This document shows positions 1-7,507 of a stretch of 64,000 bases of DNA, piece after piece; within the stretch, counting starts at the first letter, position 1, and the number at the start of each line of letters is the position of its first letter. The stretch is taken from assembly GCF_003987655.1 (NCBI RefSeq), contig NZ_NGKC01000001.1, forward strand, positions 1-64,000, in the 5' to 3' direction. Source of the DNA: Vagococcus acidifermentans (GTDB taxonomy: Bacteria > Bacillota > Bacilli > Lactobacillales > Vagococcaceae). Below the pieces are notes generated by a model. The model was not told the DNA's origin, searched no databases, and was given only the letters and a program-made list of their open reading frames with translations. Made by a program: the position numbers and the translations under genes.

Positions 1-335
<335 letters not shown>

Positions 336-1353
336 GTGTAGCCTGTCCAAAGACAATATGCCACAAGCGGATAATTCTATCACTAAACTATTAAATGAAG
401 CGCCCAATAGTGAAATGGATGGTTGGCATTTCAAGTTTGCCTTGGCGGTCAATATGCTTTTAAACGGTAATAGCTTTGCCGAGATTAAGCGTAAGGGTCA
501 AGAAGTCATTAGTATTGAGTTGCTGCCTAACTCGCTAGTAACAGTCAAACAGAATGATAACGGGGTTGTCTACTATGTGATAGGCGAGAAAAAAAGAAAA
601 GTGAAAGCTGAAAATATCCTTCACTTTAAATATTTCACCCAGGATGGTTTGACCGGGGTTCCGCCACTTTATGCGTTGCGTGATGAAATGAAAGTTCAGT
701 CAGCTGGAAATAAAACGATTTTCAATTTCTTTTCTAGGGGTATCAACGGCAGTGGCATTTTAAAAGTGAACAAGTCTGATCTGGACACAACCGCTAAAAG
801 AGCCATTCGAGAAAAATTTGAAGAAGCTAACGGATCAAGTGACGGTAACAACGCTTTGAGAACTATTATTTTAGATGAAACGATGGATTATAAAACACTA
901 GAAGTTAATACAGACGTTTTGAAGCTTATCAATTCCAGTGATTGGACAACTAAGCAGATTGCCAAGGCCTTTGGTATATCATCCGAGCGTTTAGGCGTTG
1001 AAAGTGTCCATTCCAGCACGATTCAAAGTAACTTGATGTATTTACAAAATACACTGGTTCATTATTTTAGTTGTTTTATTAGTGAGATCAGCAAAAAACT
1101 AGGGAAAGATTTTCGTTTTAATACAGATCGTTTGATGGAAACAGACCCCGAAACAATCATGAAAAACACCTTGGAGCAAGTAAGAGGGTCGTTGTTAACC
1201 ATCAACGAAGGCCGGGCGAAACTAGGGCTACCACCACAAGAAGGTGGCGACCGACTGCTTGCAAGTTTGAATTACACGTATTTAGATTCACTGGAGAGTT
1301 ATCAATTTAGAGAACAGGAGGGACAGAATGGAACAAGAAAAAAGAGTGACTGA
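336..1353 (+). pseudogene. Phage portal protein (HK97/SPP1 class), 5'-truncated by the IS
   Basis: About 338 in-frame codons correspond to the middle and C-terminal part of a phage portal protein, the dodecameric ring through which DNA enters the head. Recognisable stretches are KLLNEAPNSEMDGWHFKF, LLNGNSFAEI, HFKYFTQDGLTGVPPLYALR and the C-terminal SLLTINEGRAKLGLPPQEGGD, all typical of HK97-type portals. The N-terminal portion, roughly 80-100 residues in relatives, is missing because the IS is inserted here. The open frame starting at 67 is a chimera of antisense IS sequence and portal sequence and is not a real start. The 3' end overlaps the capsid gene by 26 bp, as is usual in packed head modules. 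Confidence 0.85.
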
Positions 1354-2803
1354 ACAAGCAAAACTGGAAACGAAACCGACACAGACGACTGAAATTGACG
1401 GTGATGAGTCCAAAGAAAAGGAAGGTAAAATCATATCGGGTTATGCGTTAAAGTTTGGGGAAACGTCCAAAGATTTAGGGGGCTTTGTGGAAGTAATCAC
1501 TCCGGAAGCCTTGAAAGAAGTAGATTTATCCAATGTGTTTTTATTGCAAAATCACGATTATAGCAAACCCCTAGCAAGCACCAAAGCTGGGACTTTAAAA
1601 TTGAAGGTGGATGAAGTGGGGTTACACTTTGAAGCAACGCTCAATGATACGAGTTATGCCAAAGATGTGTATGAGAACGTGGATAAAGGTTTAGTGGATA
1701 GCATGAGTTTTGGTTTTACAATGGGTGTTGATTCCTTTGATAAAAAAGAAAATGGCGAAGTGATCCGCTCCATTGAAGCTATTAAGAATTTAAACGAAAT
1801 ATCTGTTGTCACTATCCCAGCTTATGACAGTACCAACGTACAGGTAGACAAACGATCATACGAAAGCTTTTTAGAAACAACCAAAAAAACCAAGAAAGAA
1901 GATGATAATATGGAAAAAACACTAATCGATCGTGAACAAACAGAAATGAGAGCGTACGAAAATTATATTCGTTCTCAAGGTGAAGAACGTGAAGGTGTAA
2001 CTACGGTCAATGCAGCTGCAGTTGTCCCAAGTGAAGTGATTGGAGAAGTCTTTGACTTGAAACGTTCTAATTATAATTTAGCCCAATATGCAACGGTTAA
2101 GACAGTATCAAACGGACAAGGCAAGTACCCGGTAGCCACCAATCAACAAGCCATCCTTGCCACCAAAGCCGAACTAGCCGAGATTGCCGATGTGGACGCA
2201 GATATGTTTACACAGGTAGAATACAAGGTAGAAACTCGAGCAGGTAAAATTGCTTTGTCTAATGAAGTGGTGGAAGATTCAGAAGTAAATATTGTCCAGG
2301 AAGTGAAAGATCAGTTAGCGAAATTGGTAGAAAATACCGACAACAAACACATTGTGGATTTATTAAAGACGTTCACTAAGAAAACAGTTGCTACACTAGA
2401 TGAATTGAAACAGATTCACAACGTGGTACTAGACCCGGCGTTGAATAAGATGGTAATTCTTAATCAATCGGGGTATAACTATCTAGACACATTGAAAGAC
2501 GCTGATGGGCGTTACTTGTTGCAACCCGATGTGACCGCCCCAAGTGGCAAGTCGCTGTTTGGTATGCCGGTCGTACTGATTGCAGATTCATTGTTTGCTA
2601 ATCCTAAAGCTGGTACGTTCCCAATGATTATGGGAGATATTGCACAGTCTATCTTTGTGGCCAGACGTAATCAAGTCACTACTCAATGGGAGAAATTCGA
2701 TTATTATTCACAAGGGCTAGCAGTCATTGTGAGAAACGATTATAAAAAGATCGATGAAGCAGCTTCGGTTTATGTTGAGTTTACGCCAGTAACAGGCGCT
2801 TAA
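1328..2803 (+). CDS. Prohead protease / major capsid protein fusion (HK97 type)
   Basis: A 491-residue protein with two parts. Residues about 30-185 match the HK97-family prohead protease: GYALKFGETSKDLGGF, then FLLQNHDYSKPLAST with the likely catalytic His, then a GLVDSMSFGF block. Residues about 195-491 match an HK97-fold major capsid protein (VPSEVIGEVFDL, GKYPVATNQQA, and a C-terminal YYSQGLAVIVRNDYK). Many phages use two separate genes; here there is one frame. An internal ATG at 1911 after a weak AAGAAAGAAG could also give a separate capsid chain. The start at 1328 has a good GGAGG. Likely role: scaffold processing and shell formation. Confidence 0.88.
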   Translation: MEQEKRVTEQAKLETKPTQTTEIDGDESKEKEGKIISGYALKFGETSKDLGGFVEVITPEALKEVDLSNVFLLQNHDYSKPLASTKAGTLKLKVDEVGLHFEATLNDTSYAKDVYENVDKGLVDSMSFGFTMGVDSFDKKENGEVIRSIEAIKNLNEISVVTIPAYDSTNVQVDKRSYESFLETTKKTKKEDDNMEKTLIDREQTEMRAYENYIRSQGEEREGVTTVNAAAVVPSEVIGEVFDLKRSNYNLAQYATVKTVSNGQGKYPVATNQQAILATKAELAEIADVDADMFTQVEYKVETRAGKIALSNEVVEDSEVNIVQEVKDQLAKLVENTDNKHIVDLLKTFTKKTVATLDELKQIHNVVLDPALNKMVILNQSGYNYLDTLKDADGRYLLQPDVTAPSGKSLFGMPVVLIADSLFANPKAGTFPMIMGDIAQSIFVARRNQVTTQWEKFDYYSQGLAVIVRNDYKKIDEAASVYVEFTPVTGA

Positions 2804-2853
2804 AAATGAAGGGCGGGCTAACAAGTCCGTCCTTTTCTTAAAGAGGTGAAAAA

Positions 2854-3138
2854 ATGGTACAAGTTGATGATATAAAAAATAGTTTAAGAATAGATCATTC
2901 GATGGATGATAAAATGATTCAAGAGTTGATTGATACGGCCAGTTATTATGTGATAAGTGCAATCGATGGCCAAGCAGAGGATGGCGTGATAGAGGGCTAT
3001 AAGCAGTTAGATTGGGCGGTGTCATTGTTAGTCCAACATTGGTACATGAATCGCCAAGAAGCTAGTAGCGAGCGTATACCGATCACAGTACAATCTTTGA
3101 TCCAACAAATGCGAGGTGCGTATTATGCCACTCATTAA
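2854..3138 (+). CDS. Phage head-tail connector (gp6-like)
   Basis: A 94-residue protein of the DNA-packaging/connector class (HK97 gp6-like). It starts MVQVDDIKNSLRIDHSMDD and contains the usual ELIDTASYYVISAI and WAVSLLVQHWYMNR stretches that form the helical ring below the portal. The start ATG is preceded by AGAGGTG. The C-terminus overlaps the next gene. Its position right after the capsid gene is the canonical order of head-completion genes. Confidence 0.8.
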   Translation: MVQVDDIKNSLRIDHSMDDKMIQELIDTASYYVISAIDGQAEDGVIEGYKQLDWAVSLLVQHWYMNRQEASSERIPITVQSLIQQMRGAYYATH

Positions 3139-3460
3139 AAATATCAATGAATTAGATCAACGTATAAAATTTCAAAAATATAAGTCCTATCAAAATGAAG
3201 ATGGAGAAATTGTCAAAGAGTTGGTGGTCATTGGTGAATGTTGGTGTAAGATTAAAAGCCAATTATTGAAAGAATACCAAGCGATGGTAGGTACTGTACT
3301 TGAAGATACCGTAAATTTTGTGATTCGTTCTCACCAAAGTTTTGCAATAGACCATACGATGGCAATTTTATACAAGGGACAATCTTATGACATTGTTCGT
3401 TCTATGCCGGACGCAACTGATAAAGAATACGCTGTGATAGTTGCTAGGTTAAAAAAATAA
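3125..3460 (+). CDS. Phage head-tail adaptor / head closure protein
   Basis: A 111-residue protein starting MPLIKNINELDQRIKFQKY, the beta-rich small adaptor family (SPP1 gp16/HK97 gp7-like) that closes the head after packaging. The ATG at 3125 was chosen over the GTG at 3116 because GAGGTG (3113-3118) lies at proper distance and relatives begin near this point. It overlaps the preceding gene by 14 bp. It is followed directly by a terminator; no tail-tube, tape-measure or tail-fibre genes follow. Confidence 0.75.
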   Translation: MPLIKNINELDQRIKFQKYKSYQNEDGEIVKELVVIGECWCKIKSQLLKEYQAMVGTVLEDTVNFVIRSHQSFAIDHTMAILYKGQSYDIVRSMPDATDKEYAVIVARLKK

Positions 3461-3493
3461 TGATTACGTTTGTAAACGATAAGAAAGTATTGG

Positions 3494-3518
3494 CACACTC
3501 TTAACGGAGTGTGTTTTT
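3494..3518 (+). terminator. Rho-independent terminator after head genes
   Basis: CACACTC (3494-3500) pairs with GAGTGTG (3507-3513) and is followed by five T residues. It ends the capsid transcription unit. Confidence 0.75.
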
Positions 3519-3528
3519 ACACTAAACC

Positions 3529-3557
3529 TTAACATTTCTCTGTATTTGATATATAAT
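3529..3557 (+). promoter_or_regulatory. Sigma-A promoter for the 3600 gene
   Basis: TTAACA (3529-3534), 17-bp spacer, perfect TATAAT (3552-3557). It lies between the terminator and the downstream gene, so that gene is expressed independently of the head genes. Confidence 0.8.
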
Positions 3558-3599
3558 TGATAGGAATATATGTTCGTTCACTCGAAAGGAGTTTTACCA

Positions 3600-4274
3600 A
3601 TGGAAGAATTAGAATTAAAAGTAACAAATAATAATAAAGAGATAAAAAAACTAATGGAAGAAATAAATAATCAATTACCCACGATAAAAGATTTTATGCA
3701 AGAAGTAATTGAACGGAATATGCCAATAATTGTTACAGAGGAAGTGAAAAAACAAAGCAATCACACGAATGATTTGGGTATAGAGAAATTAAAAGAGATG
3801 AAAAGTAGCTTAAATAGTATTATTCAAGAAGTTCCTAATAATATTCAAAATTTTTTAAGAGGATATAAGGCAGAAATATTAATTGAAAGAGATAAAGAGC
3901 TTAGAAAGCAGCCGTCTGATTACGATCCAAGGTATGGTAGTGAGACTAAATTTTTGTCTGGATATACGATTTATACAGAACTTGAAGATTTTATGAAGCA
4001 AGAAATTGGTAAAGTTGGTAAATTGCTGGCTGATTTTGAGTATAAAGTAGGTCATGAGTGGTCTAATAAAGGATACACAGCTAACTTTGAAACCCAATAT
4101 TCTAATGACGAATTTGTTTATTTATTTAAAGACAAAAATAGAGTAATTGATTCTGTACCTCTTCGAGAGTTTGGTGATATCTTTACCAAAATATCGAAAA
4201 TAATAGATGATAATATAAAACTTAATAAAATGATTAGTGAAAAAAAAGCAGAATCATTATGGGATGAAATTTAA
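3600..4274 (+). CDS. Unrecognised protein, probable island cargo gene
   Basis: A 224-residue protein of unknown family. ATG 3600 is preceded by AAAGGAG at good distance. The upstream in-frame ATG at 3570 lies too close to the promoter's -10 to be a likely start. Residues 1-95 are Lys/Glu/Asn-rich and predicted largely helical, possibly coiled coil; residues about 115-165 hold aromatic-rich stretches (FLSGYTIYTELEDFM, WSNKGYTANFETQY). There is no signal peptide or membrane segment. Codon usage is markedly more A/T-rich than in the chromosomal genes. Its own promoter and its place at the island edge suggest accessory cargo, for example phage interference, but this is inference only. Confidence 0.6.
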   Translation: MEELELKVTNNNKEIKKLMEEINNQLPTIKDFMQEVIERNMPIIVTEEVKKQSNHTNDLGIEKLKEMKSSLNSIIQEVPNNIQNFLRGYKAEILIERDKELRKQPSDYDPRYGSETKFLSGYTIYTELEDFMKQEIGKVGKLLADFEYKVGHEWSNKGYTANFETQYSNDEFVYLFKDKNRVIDSVPLREFGDIFTKISKIIDDNIKLNKMISEKKAESLWDEI

Positions 4275-4587
4275 TCGACAATTGTTAGTATTTGAGAAAG
4301 ATAAAAATGGAATTTAATAGGACCACTGTAATGATGCCCTGCTGATTAATACTACTTCTTTTCTATAAAATATTGCGCCCCACGCAATTGGTTTACTTTT
4401 TGAATGCCATATTGAATGCCATTTGAATTATATCCATTGAAACGGATTGAAGCTTTAAATAGAACTATCGTTGATTTTGTAAAGAAATGACACCTTTTAC
4501 AAGTCTATGAATAAGGATTTTTGACTATCTGGAACAGGGGAAGATAGCCAGAGTCAGTGAAAAATAAATGATTGATGATATAAAATG
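4275..4587. other. Gene-free stretch with a 12-bp tandem repeat; possible island edge
   Basis: No convincing gene. Two tandem near-copies TTGAATGCCATA/TTGAATGCCATT lie at 4400-4423. On the minus strand this could be the tail of a lost reading frame ending ...QMAFNMAFKK-stop. The position between phage-like genes and ordinary chromosomal genes makes it a candidate attachment-site or integrase-remnant region, but no matching second att copy is in the window. Confidence 0.3.
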
Positions 4588-4628
4588 AAAAATACTAGAG
4601 AGAAAAGGGAAACTCTCTAGTATTTTTT
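4588..4628. terminator. Bidirectional terminator
   Basis: AAAAATACTAGAGAG (4588-4602) pairs with CTCTCTAGTATTTTT (4613-4627), with A-rich and T-rich flanks on both strands. It probably ends transcription both from the island side and from the minus-strand ECF S-component unit. Confidence 0.85.
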
Positions 4629-4690
4629 AAATTGTATCTTATCAGGTATTGCTTTTTTATACAGAACTCTGTATGGACTGCTTGATAATG

Positions 4691-5242
4691 TCAGTTAAAA
4701 CCTAGAACATTTTTAATTCTAGGCACTCTAATCAACCAGGCAACCAATAAACATGACACAATTTTATCTACTAGATTCCCTGAAACAGCGCCCCAATAAG
4801 TCGCTGAAATCATTTCTTTTCCTGAAGCTCTCAATGCCATAATAACGATATCCGTTCCTGAACCAGTAAACCCTCCAAATAATGCTAAGCGAATTGGCGC
4901 GCCGATGGCAGGTGCAATAAAAGCTAACAGAATACCTGCGACAATGGCCTTTTTGTAGGTCAGATTTTTTTGTGCAACAAGAGCCACAACGATGGCTACT
5001 GCAACACTGACTAATGCAAACGGGACTGAGAGCGGCCCGCTGATTAACCCCATCAGTAAATTTGTCGCAACACCCGTCATGATGCCGTATAGCATGCCAT
5101 AGTTAGCAGCAATGAAAATAGTTCCCATCGTGTCTAAAAACAGCAGCGGAATTTTCATTGCTGAAACAGCAGATCCCAATACAACATTTATTACTACCGC
5201 CATCGCACAAAACATCAATATTTTAGTATTATTACGAGTCAT
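4691..5242 (-). CDS. ECF transporter S component (CD3073-like)
   Basis: A 183-residue, very hydrophobic protein with about five or six membrane helices. It starts MTRNNTKILMFCAMAVVINV and has Gly/Ala-rich helices such as GMLYGIMTGVATNLLMGLI. Size and pattern match substrate-binding S components of energy-coupling-factor transporters, and as far as I recall the closest named family is the C. difficile CD3073 type of unknown substrate. It carries no ATPase, so it would need the shared EcfA1-EcfA2-EcfT module, which is encoded at the right end of this window. It overlaps the upstream desulfidase gene by 11 bp and has a strong AAGGAGG site, so the two are cotranscribed. Confidence 0.75.
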   Translation of the reverse strand: MTRNNTKILMFCAMAVVINVVLGSAVSAMKIPLLFLDTMGTIFIAANYGMLYGIMTGVATNLLMGLISGPLSVPFALVSVAVAIVVALVAQKNLTYKKAIVAGILLAFIAPAIGAPIRLALFGGFTGSGTDIVIMALRASGKEMISATYWGAVSGNLVDKIVSCLLVAWLIRVPRIKNVLGFN

Positions 5243-5765
5243 TATTAGATTCCTCCTTTTTTATGAACGATTCAACAAGAGTCATGATATTTCCTTCGTT
5301 TTCTTCACTGTACCAAGTTGGAATTTCCATATAATTGGTGGTTAATGTTTCTATGCGGCATAGGCTAAAAAATTCTTCCATCAAGACTCCTCTTTGACCG
5401 GTTATTGAGCAGTTGGGGCTTTCATTAATGCCGATAATTCCGATGTAACGGTAATCATTTGCGACATACATCTTCAGCTGCTGAACAATGGGGAGCAGAA
5501 GGTCACGGCATTTTTCTCTATACCCGTCAATCGCATGATAGTCTTCGTAGGTCATAGGTGGCCGATTAATACCTAAAAACAAAAATTCCGGACATGGTAG
5601 TTGAATAAAAGCAACACCTTTGTTTAAAAGATACTGAGCGACCGGGAAAGCTCCTTTTGCCCGTTCCCACTCATTAATGACAGCATTTTGGTTTAAGATA
5701 CAATGCGAAATGGTAACAATCTCTTTTTGTGGTTTAATAACTAACACCTCGTTCCCTTTTCTCAT
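5232..5765 (-). CDS. TudS-related putative desulfidase (CD3072-like)
   Basis: A 177-residue protein related to the DUF523/TudS family, whose member TudS is a [4Fe-4S]-dependent thiouracil desulfidase. Three well-placed cysteines can serve as the cluster ligands: C22 (ISHC), C58 (QLPCPEF) and C119 (ESPNC). This matches the three-Cys site of the family. Its pairing with an ECF S component, known from C. difficile CD3072/CD3073, implies uptake and then desulfuration of a thio (or seleno) compound; the substrate is unknown. The start at 5765 has a weak ribosome site; a GTG start seven codons in is possible. Confidence 0.7.
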   Translation of the reverse strand: MRKGNEVLVIKPQKEIVTISHCILNQNAVINEWERAKGAFPVAQYLLNKGVAFIQLPCPEFLFLGINRPPMTYEDYHAIDGYREKCRDLLLPIVQQLKMYVANDYRYIGIIGINESPNCSITGQRGVLMEEFFSLCRIETLTTNYMEIPTWYSEENEGNIMTLVESFIKKEESNNDS

Positions 5766-5793
5766 ATATTAAATTAAGAAGACACTTAAAGCA

Positions 5794-5826
5794 ATATCAA
5801 TAGATAATAAAACATTTCATTGATAT
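5794..5826. promoter_or_regulatory. Inverted repeat between divergent genes, possible operator
   Basis: ATATCAAT (5794-5801) and ATTGATAT (5819-5826) form a spaced inverted repeat in the AT-rich region between the minus-strand desulfidase unit and the plus-strand acetyltransferase. No regulator gene is adjacent. AT-richness lowers the weight of this evidence. Confidence 0.3.
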
Positions 5827-6002
5827 AAAACATATATTGATTATTTTTGTAAATTTAAATGTGTTTTTGTGACTGTTTTATAATACTAGACTACCTATTT
5901 AATTGATTAATTTACTAATTGTTTTTAAATGTCTTTATGTTTTTGCGAAACTATGTAAAAATGAACGTGTAGGTTATTAATTTTAGAAAAGGAGAATGGA
6001 CA

Positions 6003-6296
6003 ATGGAATTTAAAAAAATGAGTGACCGTTTAATGGTTTTTAATGACGGGGAACAAAAACCGATAGGAGAGATTCAATGGGAATTAGGATTTGAAGATGT
6101 GATGATAATCAAACAGACACATGTCGATAAAGATTATCGCAAGCAAGGCATTGGCGAAAAATTATTTGAAGAGGCAGTCAAAGAAGCACGGGACAACAAA
6201 TTAAAAATAATTCCAACTTGCGGTTTTGCCAATCAGCAGTTTATCGATCACCCTGATAAATATGGCGATGTTTTATATAAGCGGTCTAACAACTAG
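6003..6296 (+). CDS. Small GNAT N-acetyltransferase (YjdJ/COG2388 type)
   Basis: A 97-residue single-domain GNAT protein. The acetyl-CoA pyrophosphate loop is visible as VDKDYRKQGIGEKLFEEAV, and the C-terminal PTCGFANQQFIDHPDKYGDV is typical of this short subfamily. AAAGGAG precedes the ATG. A TATAAT at 5879 may be its promoter -10. The acetyl acceptor is unknown. Confidence 0.8.
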   Translation: MEFKKMSDRLMVFNDGEQKPIGEIQWELGFEDVMIIKQTHVDKDYRKQGIGEKLFEEAVKEARDNKLKIIPTCGFANQQFIDHPDKYGDVLYKRSNN

Positions 6297-6334
6297 GACC
6301 ATACGACTGACATTGATTGAAAGGTGTGATGAAA

Positions 6335-7132
6335 ATGAATGTCGTAGTCATAGGACCAAGAGGCAAAATGGGGCGATTAATTGCTCAAGAGGCAAATGAA
6401 CGGGCGGATATGCATCTAGTTGCCGGAATTGGACCAAAGGGGCGCCCTTACATCGGGAAAGATTTAGGCCAAGTCGCAAAATTAGGAGAAGACATTGGGG
6501 CCCCCGTTCTTGATGAGTTACAAGCAGTCATCAGTGATTGTGACGTAATCATTGATTTTTCAACAAAAGAGATGAGTTTGGAAGTTCTTGACACTGCTGT
6601 GGCTTATCGAAAAGCAGTGGTTTGCGGCACAACAGGATTTACGGAAGAAGAAATGGCTTCTTTCAAAAAAGCAGCTGAAGTTATTCCGGTACTTTATGCA
6701 GCCAATACATCAAAACTAGTCAATGTCATGGTGAAATTACTAGAACTAGCAACTACAGCTATCGGTAACGAAACGGACATAGAAATTCTGGAGATGCATG
6801 ACAGATGGAAAACTGACGCGCCGAGCGGTACATCAAAAGAATTGGGGGAAGCCATTGCAGCTCAACTTGGCAGCCAATTAAAAGATGTTGCAGTCTATGG
6901 CCGCGAAGGAAGCGGGTCACGCCAAGCTGGGACAATAGGCTATCATTCGCTGCGTGCCGGGGATATTCCCAGCAGCCATACTGTCTTTTTTGGCGGTCTT
7001 GGCGAGCGTCTGGAAATCACTCATCATTCGTACAATTGGGAGTGCTTTGCTAAAGGTGCGTGTGACTGTGCGGCTTATTTAACGGGAAAAAAACCAGGCT
7101 TCTATACGATAAAAGATGTCTTAGCTATTTGA
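6335..7132 (+). CDS. dapB: 4-hydroxy-tetrahydrodipicolinate reductase
   Basis: Reduces 4-hydroxy-tetrahydrodipicolinate with NAD(P)H in the diaminopimelate/lysine pathway. The N-terminal dinucleotide motif reads VVIGPRGKMGRLI. The catalytic block MHDRWKTDAPSGTSKE keeps the His and Lys equivalent to E. coli H159 and K163, although the second His of the usual HHRHK is Asp here. The C-terminal half has GYHSLRAGDIPSSHTVFF. ATG 6335 sits 8 nt after AAGGTG; ATG 6329 is the alternative. It stands alone here, without other dap genes. Confidence 0.93.
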   Translation: MNVVVIGPRGKMGRLIAQEANERADMHLVAGIGPKGRPYIGKDLGQVAKLGEDIGAPVLDELQAVISDCDVIIDFSTKEMSLEVLDTAVAYRKAVVCGTTGFTEEEMASFKKAAEVIPVLYAANTSKLVNVMVKLLELATTAIGNETDIEILEMHDRWKTDAPSGTSKELGEAIAAQLGSQLKDVAVYGREGSGSRQAGTIGYHSLRAGDIPSSHTVFFGGLGERLEITHHSYNWECFAKGACDCAAYLTGKKPGFYTIKDVLAI

Positions 7133-7191
7133 AAAGCCATCTAAATGTAAGCGGTGTCCTATCGGTAACAGCAAAATGTTAAATTAAGTAT

Positions 7192-7220
7192 TTGACTTTA
7201 TTAAAATATAATGATAGAAT
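7192..7220 (+). promoter_or_regulatory. Promoter of the proS T-box transcript
   Basis: TTGACT (7192-7197), 17-bp spacer, TAGAAT (7215-7220), just upstream of the T-box leader. Confidence 0.75.
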
Positions 7221-7227
7221 TTGATTC

Positions 7228-7488
7228 ACTTATACTTAGATACACGTGCACACTCGTATCATCGAAATTGAATAAGAAATGCATTGGAATAGTAGAGGCC
7301 TACTAGGAAATTAACAGAGAAAAAATCATTTTGCTGAGAGATTTTATTTCATAGCCCTCGAACCTGCCAGTTTATTGCAACAGGTCTTTATACCTTTATC
7401 ATGGATACTTAAGTCGTAAAGTAAATCTACTTTGAAGCAAGGTGGTACCGCCGTAACAGGTCCTTGCACAAAGTAGATTTTTTTATTT
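7228..7488 (+). promoter_or_regulatory. T-box leader, proline type, upstream of proS
   Basis: The hallmark T-box sequence AAGGTGGTACCGCC lies at 7439-7452. A terminator stem AAATCTACTTTG (7423-7434) / CAAAGTAGATTT (7469-7480) is followed by a T-rich run. In the position corresponding to the specifier loop, GAA-CCT-G (codon at 7363-7365) reads a proline codon, matching the downstream gene. Uncharged tRNA-Pro binding would favour the antiterminator and turn on proS when proline is scarce. The specifier assignment is by analogy with the serS leader in this window. Confidence 0.88.
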
Positions 7489-7507
7489 TTTTAAAGGAGG
7501 ATACTAC

